64,000 bases of DNA from Symsagittifera roscoffensis. Lineage: Eukaryota > Xenacoelomorpha > Acoela > Convolutidae. Below the pieces are notes generated by a model. It ran no database searches and was not told where the DNA came from. It saw only the letters and a program-made list of their open reading frames with translations. The number at the start of each line of letters is the position of its first letter. Positions within the stretch are counted from its first letter, which is position 1. The stretch lies in assembly GCF_963678635.1 (NCBI RefSeq), contig NC_087068.1, positions 32,878,189-32,942,188 on the forward strand, read 5' to 3'. The translations under genes and the position numbers were made by a program. Below are positions 34,501 to 49,500 of the stretch, one piece after another.

Positions 34501-37500
34501 TTGCCTCAAAATATAAATGCTCTATTTTTTTTGTTTCAGAGACATGACGTTTTTTTAAGAATTTTTTCAAAAATGTTTAATTAACTTAGATATAAAAAAC
34601 TTAAAACAAAAATTGAGATTATCAACTCTGAGGTGTGAGGTGCTGTCAAGGTACTATCAGGCGGTGCAAATCTTGCATCCAAATCTGACTGCTCAAATCT
34701 TTGACGCTGATGTTCTGAGATTTCAATGACTTTTTCAGACCTTTTCAAAACTTAGAACCAAAAAATACCGCAAAATTTGAAACCGCCAACCCTGTAGTCA
34801 GGTGCTGTTGAGTTATTCTCAAGGGTTGCAATTTTTTCTTCCAAAGGTGGCTGCTCAAATGCTGTTTGACATGACGTTTTTTCAAAAAATAAACTTGAAT
34901 TAAGAAACAACGTTCAAAAATTTGAAATTTCCAACCCTACAGTGGGGTGTTCACTGGGTAATCTCAGAGGTTGCAGATCTTTCCTCCAAATTTGACTGCT
35001 GAAATCATCTAAGTTTCTGACAACTGCCGTTTTTTTATGTTTTTTCAATATGTTCCTAAACATTATGATCTAAAATAATTTCTAAGTTCGAAACGCTCAA
35101 CACCTTGGCTTTCAAGGTACTCTCAGGATGTTTGTCTGGATTCCAATGGTGACATCTCGACGCCTTTTGTTTTCTTAAATGTGGCGATCATATCTTATGA
35201 AAATTTTCAAAATTTTTTATATTGTAATTAAATGCTTTTCAAGTTTTGAATTTGTCGACCATTTATTGGGTTGATATCGGGTTACTACCAGCGGATGCAT
35301 AGGAGGCCTCTCATCATAATACTATTGATAGAAATTTTCATCGAACTTAAAATTAAATTAAGAAAAATGAGTCTGATATTTAAAAATTAATTACGCTGGA
35401 TTGTAAATTCTATTTGAATTGGATTAGATGCTTTTGCAATTGAAATTGTTTCATTTTCTTAAATCTGGAAAGTGCAGTTGTATGCTGTCAGCTGTATTAT
35501 AGATCTGAAAAAAATATGCAAAGAAATTATATAAAAACTTGACGAAAATTGGAAAGTCGCAACTTTATGGTTTGAGTTACTGTCAGGGTACTTTCAGCAG
35601 CTGTAGAGTGTGCTTCCAAGTATGACTGCTCAAATAGTTTCCGTTACCGAGATATGACGTTTTTTATGATTTAAAAAAAAACTTCTAAGAAATTATATTT
35701 TAACGTAACAAAAGTTGAAATTCACAGCCCTGTTGTTAGATGTTGTCGGGGTTCTCTCAGGAGTTCCAAATCTTGCCTCAAAATATGAATGCTCTTTTTT
35801 TTGTTTCAGAGACATGACGTTTTTTAAAAAATTTTTTCAAAAATGTTCAATTAACTTAGATATTAAAAACTTAAAATAAAAATTGAAGTTATCAACTCCG
35901 AGGTGTGAGGTGCTGTCAAGGTACTATCAGGCGGTGCAAATCTTGCATCCAAATCTGACTGCTCCAATCTTTGACGCTGATGTTCTGAAATTTCAATGAC
36001 TTTTTCAGACCTTTCCAAAACTTAGAACCAAAAAATACCGCAAAATTTGAAACCGCCAACCCTGTAGTCAGGTTCTGTTGAGTCATTCTCAAGGGTTGCA
36101 AATTTTTCTTCCAAAGGTGGCTGCTCAAATGCTGTTTGACATGACGTTTTTTCAAAAAATAAACTTGAATTAAGAATAAACGTTCAAAAATTTAAAATTT
36201 CCAACCCTACAGTGGGGTGTTCTCTGGGTAATCTCAGAGGTTGCAGATCTTTCCTCCAAATTTGACTGCTGAAATCATCTAAGTTTCTGACAACCACCGT
36301 TTTTTTAATGTTTTTTCAATATGTTCCTAAACATTATGATCTAATATAATTTCTAAGTTCGAAACACTCAACACCATGGCTTTCAAGGTACTCTCAGGAT
36401 GTTTGTCTGGATTCCAATGGTGACATCTCGACGCCTTTTGTTTTCTTAATTGTGGCGATCATATCTTATGAAAATTTTCAAAATTTTTTATATTGTAATT
36501 AAATGCTTTTCAAATTTTGAATTTGTCGACCATTTATTGGGTTGATATCGGGTTACTACCAGCGGATGCATAGGAGGCCTCTCATCATAATACTATTGAT
36601 AGAAATTTTCATCGAACTTAAAATTAAATTAAGAAAAATGAGTCTGATATTTAAAAATTAATTACGCTGGATTGTAAATTCTATTTGAATTGGATTAGAT
36701 GCTTTTGCAATTGAAATTGTTTCATTTTCTTAAATGTGGAAAGTGCAGTTGTATGCTGTCAGCTGTATTATAGATCTGAAAAAAATATGCAAAGAAATTA
36801 TATAAAAACTTGACGAAAATTGGAAAGTCGCAACTTTATGGTTTGAGTTACTGTCAGGGTACTTTCAGCCGTTGTAGAGTGTGCTTCCAAGTATGACTGC
36901 TCAAATCGTTTCCGTTACCGAGATATGACGTTTTTTATGATTTAAAAAAAAACTTCTAAGAAATTATATTTTAACATAACAAAAGTTGAAATTCACAGCC
37001 CTGTTGTTAGATGTTGTCGGGGTTCTCTCAGGAGTTCCAAATCTTGCCTCAAAATATGAATGCTCTATTTTTTGTTTGTTTCAGAGACATGACGTTTTAT
37101 TAAGATTTTTTTCAAAAATGTTCAATTAACTTAGATATAAAAAACTTAAAATAAAAATTGAAGTTATCAACTTTGAGGTGTGAGGTGCTGTCAAGGTACT
37201 ATCAGGCGGTGCAAATCTTGCATCCAAATCTGACTGCTCAAATCTTTGACGCTGATGTTCTGAGATTTCAATGACTTTTTCAGACCTTTTCAAAACTTAG
37301 AACCAAAAAATACCGCAAAATTTGAAACCGCCAACCCTGTAGTCAGGTGCTGTCGAGTTGTTCTCAAGGTTTGCAAATTTTTCTTCCAAAGGTGGCTTTC
37401 AAATGCTGTTTGACATGACGTTTTTTCAAAAAATAAACTTGAATTAAGAATAAACGTTCAAAAATTTGAAATTTCCAACCCTAGAGTGGGGTGTTCTCTG

Positions 37501-40500
37501 GGTAATCTCAGAGGTTGCAGATCTTTCCTCCAAATTTGACTGCTGAAATCATCTAAGTTTCTGACAACTGTCGTTTTTTTATGTTTTTTCAATATGTTCC
37601 TAAACATTATGATCTAAAATAATTTTTAAGTTCGAAACACTCAACACCGTGGCTTTCAAGGTACTCTCAGGATGTTTGTCTGGATTCCAATGGTGACATC
37701 TCGACGCCTTTTGTTTTCTTAAATGTGGCGATCATATCTTATGAAAATTTTCAAAACTTTTTATATTGTAATTAAATGCTTTTCAATTTTTGAATTTGTC
37801 GACCATTTATTGGGTTGATATCGGGTTACTACCAGCGGATGCATAGGAGGCCTCTCATCATAATACTATTGATAGAAATTTTCATCGAACTTAAAATTAA
37901 AATAAGAAAAATGAGTCTGATATTTAAAAATTAATTACGCTGGATTGTAAATTCTTTTTGAATTGGATTAGATGCTTTTGCAATTGAAATTGTTTCATTT
38001 TCTTAAATGTGGAAAGTGCAGTTGTATGCTGTCAGCTGTATTAGAGATCTGAAAAAAATATGCAAAGAAATTATATAAAAACTTGACGAAAATTGGAAAG
38101 TCGCAACTTTATGGTTTGAGTTACTGTCAGGGTACTTTCAGCCTTTGTAGATTGTGCTTCCAAGTATGACTGCTCAAATCGTTTCCGTTACCGAGAAATG
38201 ACGTTTTTTTATGATTTAAAAAAAAACTTCTAAGAAGTTATATTTTAACATAACAAAAGTTGAAATTCACAGCCCTGTTGTTAGATGTTGTCGGGGTTCT
38301 CTCAGGAGTTCCAAATCTTGCCTCAAAATATGAATGCTCTATTTTTTTTGTTTCAGAGACATGACGTTTTTTAAAGATTTTTTTCAAAAATGTTCAATTA
38401 ACTTAGATAAAAAAAACTTAAAATAAAAATTGAAGTGATCAACTCTGAGGTGTGAGGTGCTGTCAAGGTACTATCAGGCGGTGCAAATCTTGCATCCAAA
38501 TCTGACTGTTCAAATTTTTGACGCTGATGTTCTGAGATTTCAATGACTTTTTCAGACCTTTTCAAAACTTAGAACCAGAAAATACCGCAAAATTTGAAAC
38601 CGCCAACCCTGTAGTCAGGTGCTGTCGAGTTGTTCTCAAGGGTTGCCAATTTTTCTTCCAAAGGTGACTGTTCAAATGCTTATTGACATGACGTTTTTTC
38701 AAAAAATAAACTTGAATTAAGAATAAACGTTCAAAAATTTGAAATTTCTAACCCTGCAGTGGGGTTTTCTCTGGGTAATCTCAGAGGTTGGAGATCTTTC
38801 CTCCAAATTTGACTGCTGAAATCATCTAAGTTTCTGACAAACACCGTTTTTTTTTAATGTTTTTTCACTATGTTCCTAAACATTATGATCTAAAATAATT
38901 TCTAAGTTCGAAACACACAACACCATGGCATTCAAGGTACTCTCAGCATGTTTGTCTGGATTCCAATGGTGACATCTCGACGCCTTTTTTTTTCTTAAAT
39001 TTGGCGATCATATCTTATGAAAATTTTCAAGGTTTTTTATCTTGTAATTAAGTGCTTTTCAAATTTTGAATTTGTCGACCATTTATTGGGTTGATATCGG
39101 GTTACTACCAGCGGATGCATAGGAGGCCTCTCATCATTATACTATCGATCGAAATTTTCATCGAACTTAAAATTAAAATAAGAAAAATGAGTCTGATATT
39201 TAAAAATTAATTAAGCTGGATTGTAAATTCTTTTTGAATTGGATTAGATGCTTTTGCAATTGAAATTGTTTCATTTTCTTAAATGTGGAAAGTGCAGTTG
39301 TATGCTGTCAGCTGTATTATAGATGTGAAAAATATATGCAAAGAAATTATATAAAAACTTGACGAAAATTGGAAAGTCGCAACTTTATGGTTTGAGTTAC
39401 TGTCAGGGTACTTTCAGCCGTTGTAGAGTGTGCTTCCAAGTATGACTGCTCAAATCGTTTCCGTTACCGAGATATGACGTTTTTTATGATTTAAAAAAAA
39501 ACTAAGAAATTATATTTTAACATAACAAAAGTTGAAATTCACAGCCCTGTTGTTAGATGTTGTCGGGGTTCTCTCAGGAGTTCCAAATCTTGCCTCAAAA
39601 TATGAATGCTCTATTTTTTTTTGTTTCAGAGACATGACGTTTTTTAAAGATTTTTTCAAAAATGTTCAATTAACTTAGATTTTAAAAACTTAAAATAAAA
39701 ATTGAAGTTATCAACTCTGAGGTGTGAGGTGCTGTCAAGGTACTATCAGGCGGTGCAAATCTTGCATCCAAATCTGACTGCTCAAATCTTTGACGCTGAT
39801 GTTCTGAGATTTCAATGACTTTTTCAGACCTTTTCAAAACTTAGAACCAAAAAATACCGCAAAATTTGAAACCGCCAACCCTGTAGTCAGGTGCTGTCGA
39901 GTTGTTCTCAAGGTTTGCAAATTTTTCTTCCAAAGGTGGCTTTCAAATGCTGTTTGACATGACGTTTTTTCAAAAAATAAACTTGAATTAAGAATAAACG
40001 TTCAAAAATTTGAAATTTCTAACCCTGCAGTGGGGTGTTCTCTGGGTAATCTCAGAGGTTGGAGATCTTTCTCCAAATTTGACTGCTGAAATCATCTAAG
40101 TTTCTGACAACCACCGTTTTGTTTTATGTTTTTTCACTATGTTCCTAAACATTATGATCTAAAATAATTTCTAAGTTCGAAACACACAACACCATGGCAT
40201 TCAAGGTACTCTCAGCATGTTTGTCTGGATTCCAATGGTGACATCTCGACGCCTTTTGTTTTCTTAATTGTGGCGATCATATCTTATGAAAATTTTCAAG
40301 GTTTTTTATCTTGTAATTAAGTGCTTTTCAAATTTTGAATTTGTCGACCATTTATTGGTTTGATATCGGGTTACTACCAGCGGATGCATGGGAGGCCTCT
40401 CATCATTATACTATTGATAGAAATTTTCATCGAACTTAAAATTAAATTAAGAAAAATGAGTCTGATATTTAAAAATTAATTACGCTGGATTGTAAATTCT

Positions 40501-43500
40501 ATTTGAATTGGATTAGATGCTTTTGCAATTGAAATTGTTTCATTTTCTTAAATGTGGAAAGTGCAGTTGTATGCTGTCAGCTGTATTATAGATCTGAAAA
40601 ATATATGCAAAGAAATTATATAAAAACTTGACGAAAATTGGAAAGTCGCAACTTTATGGTTTGAGTTACTGTCAGGGTATTTTCAGCCGTTGTAGAGTGT
40701 GCTTCCAAGTATGACTGCTCAAATCGTTTCCGTTACCGAGATATGACGTTTTTTATGATTTAAAAAAAAACTTCTAAGAAATTATATTTTAACATAACAA
40801 AAGTTGAAATTCACAGCCCTGTTGTTAGATGTTGTCGGGGTTCTCTCAGGAGTTCCAAATCTTGCCTCAAAATATGAATGCTCTATTTTTTGTTTGTTTC
40901 AGAGACATGACGTTTTATTAAGATTTTTTTCAAAAATGTTCAATTAACTTAGATAAAAAAAACTTAAAATAAAAATTGAAGTTATCAACTGTGAGGTGCT
41001 GTCAAGGTACTATCAGGCGGTGCAAATCTTGCATCCAAATCTGACTGCTCAAATCTTTGACGCTGATGTTCTGAGATTTCAATGACTTTTTCAGACCTTT
41101 TCAAAACTTAGAACCAAAAAAGTACCGCAAAATTTGAAACCGCCAACCCTGTAGTCAGGTGCTGTCGAGTTGTTCTCAAGGGTTGCAAATTTTTCTTCCA
41201 TCATCTAAGTTTCTGACAACTGCCGTTTTTTTATGTTTTTTCAATATGTTCCTAAACATTATGATCTAAAATAATTTCTAAGTTCGAAACACTCATCACC
41301 ATGGCTTTCAAGGTACTCTCAGGATATTTGTCTGGATTCCAATGGTGACATCTCGACGCCTTTTGTTTTCTTAAATGTGGCGATCATATCTTATGAAAAT
41401 TTTCAAAATTTTTTATATTGTAATTAAATGCTTTTCAAATTTTGAATTTGTCGACCATTTCTTGGGTTGATATCGGGTTACTACCAGCGGATGCATAGGA
41501 GGCCTCTCATCATAATACTATTGATAGAAATTTTCATCGAACTTAAAATTAAATTAAGAAAAATGAGTCTGATATTTAAAAATTAATTACGCTGGATTGT
41601 AAATTCTATTTGAATTGGATTAGATGCTTTTGCAATTGAAATTTTTTCGTATTTCTTAATTGTGAAAAGTGCAGTTGTATGCTGTCAGCTGTATAATAGA
41701 TCTGAAACCCAGTAGTTTTGGAGATTTGACCATTTTTGGTTAAAAAAATCTTTGAGTCAAAATAATTTTTATCGTTCAATCATTTTTATTTTGAAATTAA
41801 ACGCTTGGTTCGATTCCCCTTCTTTTTATACGGTTGCATTCATTTCGCGGTTCTTTCCATACATTTTATGTTGAAGCACCTTTCATAATAACTTATCTGT
41901 TTGAAGCACCAGAGGTGAGTTACACCTTAATTATATTCAAATTTTTAGCAATATCGGTGATCTTGAGCATTAATCGGTCGAAAACTACAGTGCTGATTTA
42001 AATTATCCGGACAAAACTTCGAAATTCTCAACCAAAATTTTAACCCAAAAATGGGTCACTTTGGTTTTTTCAAATAATCAAAAAGTACGCTGAAACTACT
42101 TTGTTAATTGATAAGAAAGTTATATCACAAGAAGCCTTTTACACAGCCCAACAAAGTTTAAGAAGGGTTAAATCTCCAAAAGTTTGCGCAAATTGTTTAA
42201 AATTTGTTTTTGAACAAAGGTTCTGGGTTTTATATATTAAAAATCACATTTATTGACTATCAAGTAAAAAAATTCTCTTTTTCTAGTTTTTGGAGATTTA
42301 ACCCTTCTTAAACTTTGTTGGGCTGTGTAAAAGGCTTCTTGTGATATAATTGTGTTATCAATTAACAAAGTAGTTTCAGCGTACTTTTTGATTATTTGAA
42401 AAAAAAATTAAAGTGACCCATTTTTGGGGTAAAGTTTTGGTTGAGAATTTCGGAGATAAAATTACACCATAATAATTCTGATGAAATTCTAAGCAACTTT
42501 TGTTCTTCTCACTTTTTGTCTCATCTAAACCCAATTTGAAAAAAAAAACGCGTTTGAAATTTCAAGTTTTGTTCGTCTTGCCCGGATAATTTAAATCAGC
42601 ACTGTATAGCATTTTAAGCTAATTATTTTTTTGGAAACGGTTTGTACGTGTGGAAATCAGTGAAAAACTGAAATCCGACGTCAAAATGAGCAATCTTAGA
42701 TTGATTAACATCGATCAGATTCGTTGATCGAAGAGATATAATTAGTAGCAAAAAGTTCGGACAGACAAAAATAATTAAAAAGAGCAAATGGCCTTTTTCA
42801 GACAATTTTTACATGCAAAAGCTAATTTTTCAGACAGAAAGTATGTCTCAATGTCACTTAAAAAATCAAATTTGCATGCCAAAACTGCTCAAAATTGGCA
42901 GATTGCTCTTTTTAATTATTTCTGTCTGTCCGAACTTTTTGCAGCTCTCTATATTGCCAATAATTTGGCATTATTTATAATTAAAGAGAGCAAACTGTCT
43001 GTTGCAGACAAAAAATGTGCTTCAAGATCACTTGAAAAGTCAAATGTGCATCCAAAATTTTGTAAAAAATTGGTAGGTTGCGCTACTGGATTAGTTCTGT
43101 TCCAACTTTTCGCAAAAATCTTTATGAACAGTTACCAATGTTAAAAGATGGTTGAAAAGAGCAATCGGTCAATTCAAACATTATGTCATGTCACATTGAA
43201 AAGGAAACGAGCATTCTCAATTAACTTCGAATTCAAATTATGTTCAAACTTAGCGATTGTCTTGTCTTGCATTTGTTGTTAATTTCTCGATATGCAAATT
43301 TGAAGTTTTTTTAAGCTCCAATGGAGAACATGCAGACGGTGCTGAACGACACAGTGGAAGAGGCTAAACAAAAAGTATCCAAGGTAACTTGTTTCTTTTA
43401 TATGACCGTCTTAGTCTGTTCTTGCTGTCCATGAGAAGCGAGTGTAATTGTACCATCCAACACCACCTGACCCGCTCTGTATTTTGGCTGAAAGCTGCTG

Positions 43501-46500
43501 AATTAATTTGTAATTCAACGCTTCTCTCAGTTATATTGGACATTAAAACTTTCCGTTTTTCTACAGATGTTAAAAATAAAATTAGTTGTTGTTTTCGCAG
43601 AAACATTTTGAGAACAACAAAGTGGTCACGAATGAAGACGTGAAGGACTGTTTGGCCATTTTGAAGGGAGCAGTGACTATTGTGTACCCTATGGGACTGC
43701 CCCCTCATGATCCCATCCAGGCAGAGTTCGATGACAACGAGGATCTCGCAGGAACCCAGGTACGTGCTCGGAGGAGAGTTGTGAGTTACTTCGTAACTAT
43801 TTCTAATTTCGTAACTATATAATATCGTAACGAGCTGTTTCCTGTGATCTTACATGCTTTTCATTTCTCACGAACCCTAGTCGGACGTGTTGCTTTTTCC
43901 TTGCGTAATATGTGATCAGAAGGTGTTTTTCATTCAGATGGCCAAGGAGGTATTGGATTTGAACAATCTGTCCCTGTGGTACTGTGGCAAGGAGATGACG
44001 CCTACAGAGAAACCTTTGTCTCACTTCATGGGCAAAAACGAAAAGACCACAGTCATTATCAAACTCACCAAGGTAACGAAGGGAAACACGACTCTGTTTT
44101 TACACAATGACGAATGTCGAGTAGTGCAAGTATGGAATGACGCATAATGGTGTGTTTAGAAGGGCCATGGGTGTCCTGCCAGGGAGCCAGTGGTGAATGA
44201 GCAGGAACAGAAGCTAATGATGGCACATGCATATCGCAGACAGGAGGAACTCAAGGTAGTTTTTTAATGCTACAAATTTGAACATCTTATATATATTAAA
44301 TGAAAGTCGGAATGCGCTATGGACGCAATGTTTAACTGAACGCAATGTTTTAGCTTTGTCGAATGCAATGCTTAAAAGATTCTTTACACTTAACGTTTAA
44401 GAGAAGGCCAAGAATATTCTTGAACTCAAACTTTCTTAAGTCTGGAATATTCTAGAATTTTTTTTGACAAAAATTCAATTCTTTATACAAGATGATTTTA
44501 CTTCTTTTTCAAGGCTAGACAGTGCCTGTCCGTGTTTTCTCCCAAATTTTGTCTTTTCAGATCAATTTCATTCTGAAAGTTTCATCGCCTGAATGGCTTG
44601 CTTAGAAAAACTAAAACGGCTCGCCAGTCGATTTGCTCTGTGAAACAAGTTGACATATTTCAAAGTTTCATCGATGACTAGCGTTCTCAGAAAACTTTTT
44701 GCCAACCGATTCGGTCAATGAAATAACTTGGAATATTTAAAAGTTTCAGAGGTCGAATCGCTTGCTGAGAAAAACAGGAGCTTTTCGCAAAACGATTCGG
44801 TCTATGAAATAGCTTGAAATATTTCTTGAAAGTTTAGAAGAAAATTCGGTTTTATAAATAACTTGCCATCTATCAAGTTTTCATAACTATAGAGTCGCTT
44901 GCTAAGAAAAACTTCAAATTTTCGCGAACCGATTCGGTCTATGAATTTACTTGTAGATTTTCTTAGCTTGAATAGCTTTCTTAGGAAAAACTTTTTGCGA
45001 ATTGATTTGATCTACAGAACAACTTGAAATATTTTAAATTTTCATTGCTAACATTGCTTGCTTAGAAAAAGTCAAGTTTTTGCAAAGCAATTCGATCTTT
45101 GGAATAACTTGAAATTTTCAAACTTTAATAGCTGCATTAGCAGGGTTAAGATGAGCTTCAATTTTTCCCAAACTGATTTTCTCTGTGAAACAGTTTGAAA
45201 TAATTCAACGTTTCATCAATTGAAAGGCTTCAATATCAAATTTTAATTATATTGCATTCCGTTTGGCTTCGTGAAGAAACTTAGCTCGAATAGCTTGCTA
45301 GAAACACTTGTTTTGTTTTTTTTTTGCCAACCATTTTGGTCCAAAAATAACATGAAATTGTTGAAAGTTTCGTGGCTTCAATAGCTTTTTTATTTGAAGT
45401 TTCATCGCATGAATGGCTTCTAAAAAAAACTTTCGCCATCCGATTCGCTTCATCAAATCGTTTGAAAAATTTCAAAGTTTCATAGCTTGAATACCTTGCT
45501 TAGAAAAAAATGAAGTTTTTTAGCTAACTGATTCGTTTCTTGAAATATTTGGAATTTTTATTGCTGGAATAGCTTGCTTAGGAGAAATTTTTGGCATCCG
45601 CTTCATGCAAAATATTTCAAAGTTTCAAGTAGCTTGCTTAGAAAATCTTGAACTATCGCCATCCGATTCGCTTGATAAATTTACTTGAATTATTTCAAAG
45701 TTAACTAATACCTTGCTGAGAGAAGTTTAACTTCTTGTCATCCGACTAGCTCTATGAAATAACTTGAAATGGTTCAAGGTATAAATGGTTCAATCGGATA
45801 TTTTTTTTGCAAAACTATTCGGTCTATGGAACAACTTGATATATTTCAAAGATTCCTAGCTGGAATAGCTTGCTTAGAAAACTTAAACTTTTCGCCATTC
45901 GGTTCGCTTCACGAAATTACTTCGAATGAATAGCTTGCATGAAAACTAACAGAAACTGGTTCGCTCCATGATACGACTTGAAATTTTTAAAGTTTCGTAA
46001 CTGGAATAGCTTGCTTAGAAAGTCTTGAACTTTTCGCTAACCGATTCAGAGCTTTTAAATAACTTGAATTGAAATATTGCTTAGTTTCATAGCTGGAATA
46101 GCTTGCTCAAAAAAGGAGAACTGATTCAGTCTATGGAATGAGTTGAAAATTTTAATCAGAAATTCATCGATTAAATGGCTCCCATAAAAAAATCTAAACC
46201 TACCGATGTAATTCAAGAAATAGTTTCATATCTTGAATATTGTTCAGAAAAAGTTATTTTTTTGGAAAACCGATTTGGTCTATGAAATAATTTGAATTTT
46301 TCAAAGTTTGGTCGGTCGAATGGCTCCAATATAAAAACCAATTTTTTCGCTATCCGATTTCGAAGTTTTATAGCTGGTCCAACTGGTGTAGAAAAACTTA
46401 TTTTTTCGCGTACAGATTCGGTCGTTGAAATTTATTTTTTTTTCAAACCCATTTAGGATATGGGTCAACTTGAAATTGTTTTGAGTTTCATAGCTTGAAT

Positions 46501-49500
46501 AGCTTGATGAAAGCAAGTACTAATTTTTGCGAGATAATTGGTTGTTGGAGACGGGCTTGCTAGTTGTAATTAACTTTTGTTACAAGTCTGTAAGAAATTG
46601 GACTTGCTTTACTGTAGAACAATAACAACTACCTGCCCATTCCCACTTGTTCTAGTGGGAAAGTGCGTTCTTTTGGATCCTAAGGTCTGGAATTAGATTC
46701 CCGATTGTACCTTGTTGTTCCGATCATTACACTTCGAACTTTAGTGAGCGTTAGTGTTATACTACGGCTATTCATTTTTTCTGACCTAAGTCGCAAATAT
46801 TGCTGTCAGTTTTGGGGCACAGTTACGGCTTTAGAGTAACTCCTGCAATAAACTTTTTTGTGCGAATACAAATTCCATCCTCGCCGGGTACAAATTATAC
46901 AATTATTAGAATGGACCGTAATCGAGGGATGTGAACTCCTCACTGCCATTCATAACTCCCTTCTATACGAGGAAATAAGAAACATTGGAAGACGGAATTT
47001 TGGAGGCGCATTGCGTAAAAGTAAAGGCTAACAACCAAAATCTCCGTATCACAAAATTCTGCATTTCTCTCCGCTCTATCTGTCCCGAAAAACTGAAAAG
47101 CATCTATTACAGATCTCTTATTCGATTAAAAAAAAACAGTAATGTCCTCGTTGTGGCGAATGCCTATTTCCCATCTTTTGTACTCCAATATCCCGAAAGA
47201 CCAACGTGGCGACAGACTCGGAGCTGACATGATTGAATCTACTTTTACCCCCACTGAACGACTATCAACAAACTAAGCTCCCATGCGATAGTAACACGTC
47301 AGCAGCATCTCCAGATCTTTCCTTGGCCTCGCCGTCCATTTTATCAAATCTTTCACGGCAAGCAGTTATAAAGCTAAGCTCACACCATCTCCCAATTTTA
47401 ATTACGCTTCCAAAGCGGAAGAGATATCGTTCGCTCACCGCAAAACTTTAATTTTAACAAGTCAGACTGGAAAAGTTTTACCAATGAAATTGAGGATATT
47501 ATAGCAAAGCAACCATTGCAGCACGATGTGAACGCCACTGAACGACCTTTCGGGTCACGATACTGGCTGCAACACGTCATCTCATTTCCGCTGGACGGCA
47601 TCGTTTCTTTATTCCAGCCCTCAATGAAGAAACTTGCTCATAAAAGATCAAATCAGACTTTTTAACCCATCTGACAATTTTTTAAGCGAAAAGATCGTGG
47701 CAAAAAGTAAAATGGTGAGAAATAAATTCCTTCAGATTTTTAATCACAATACGTCGTCTAGTAAGTTTTAGAATTTGCCCAGGTCAATAAAAAGCAGCAA
47801 GTCTGATAGGAACCCTACAAGGGGTTTCAATAAAAAATTTTCTTGGCCGGTTAAAATTGCAAATGCTTTCAACGTGCAAAATACGAAATTGAAAACCCAC
47901 ACTAGTGATAAAGGTCAACGAGCAAGTAAGATAAAAGCCCCTAAAGCTAGCTTCGAAGGGTCACTTAGCTTACCTCCTCTAGAAACAGAGTATCATCAAA
48001 GCGGCAAAGGCTCAGAAGCTTTAGGACTGGATGGCCTATGCACATTCTACCTTAAAGATGTCGGATAAATAAAATATCTTTTTTCGCAAAAATTTCAAAT
48101 CCTTTGAACTAAATTCCCCAATTTTGGAAAAAAACTTTAAGAAGTGATACCCCTTCCGAAACCAAAGAAATATCTCAATTTTTCAGACTCAAACTGCCCA
48201 GTGTCGATTTTAAGCCTAGCAGTCAAAATTTTCGAATCTTTGATCCATCCAACCCCAACCAAACATCCAAAGCCGATCATCAATTTGGCTTCCGCCCGAT
48301 GCATTGCACCACCACAGCGCTCTCCACTTTGACGTTTTATCAGTGACAGTTTGAATCAGTTAAGGTCCAAAAAAAGACAGTCCTGGCCACTTTTTATCTA
48401 TCAAAAGCGTTTGACATGGTCAGTCATTGCTTCTTCCTGGATCTCCGTCTTGGCACACCGTACAGCCTGACTAATTGATTGTCTAACTACCTGAGCGGGC
48501 GTCAATCAAAAACTATTCAGCTACTCCCGTGTCAAATTTTAGTAATGTTTGTACGTGCGTCTCTCAAGGCTCAGTCTTATCCCCACCACTTTTTAGTTTT
48601 TACGTCTATGATGCTCGACTATCGCCCTCCGATGTAAAACTGCAGTCTTACGCTGATGACTTCCAACCTTTTGTCGTCGAGCAACCTGTCATCGGCCTCA
48701 TGAATCTTATCTGGTTATCTAACTAGGTTACTCTAATTTTTAAGATTTTACACTGATCGGAATGAGAAAAAGAACAGTACTATGCTGCCCCTCGAGAAGC
48801 ATCTCAAAATACTCGGTGTCTTCTTCGACCCGTCAACAAATATTGCAAACATCCGCAAAAGCCGCGCGCAAGAATTTCGACAATGAAGGCTTTATCCTTG
48901 ACTTCCTGCGTCCAGTGCAAAGAAATTTTAAATCTTTGGTAAGACCTGTTTGAGATAATGCGAGCCCTACCTGGTCGCACGCCGCCAGTAAAACTTCTTT
49001 AAACAAACTGCGGACAGTTCAAAACGCGGCTATCCGCGTGACTACATGGCTAAAGATGACCGAAATAGATAATTTACATTCAGAATGTGGACCACCACCA
49101 TCGTCTACTGGCGTCATAGTTCTCCCTCAAAACTTTTGTTCCATCAATTGCGCTCTTTTTGATCATCATTATCTCAAAACCCCACGAAATATCCGTCCTT
49201 CGTTGCTTGACTTAAACGAACCTGAAATTGACACTATCATATCTGAAACTCATACTCTTACGCCTATCAAAAATTTTAGTCTACGAAGTTTTTTCATCTT
49301 CATGAATTTGAATTGCTTCAAAAGTATATACCCACTCAGAGTAATGCAGGCCATATCAGATGCACCACCCCCGAAAGTTCTTCCCTTAGACCACCTGAAA
49401 TCTCCCTCTCCTAAGTATCTCTCCCTCGTTCCACTAAGAGATACCTTTCTCATTTGAGATCCGGGTACAGCCCGTTCACGAATACGTACCTCAACCGAAT

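Noticed and set aside
34129-41707. CRISPR-like array in the regularly spaced repeats
   Set aside because: Units are contiguous ~1.27 kb tandem copies with no short repeat plus unique spacer pattern, in a eukaryotic intron.
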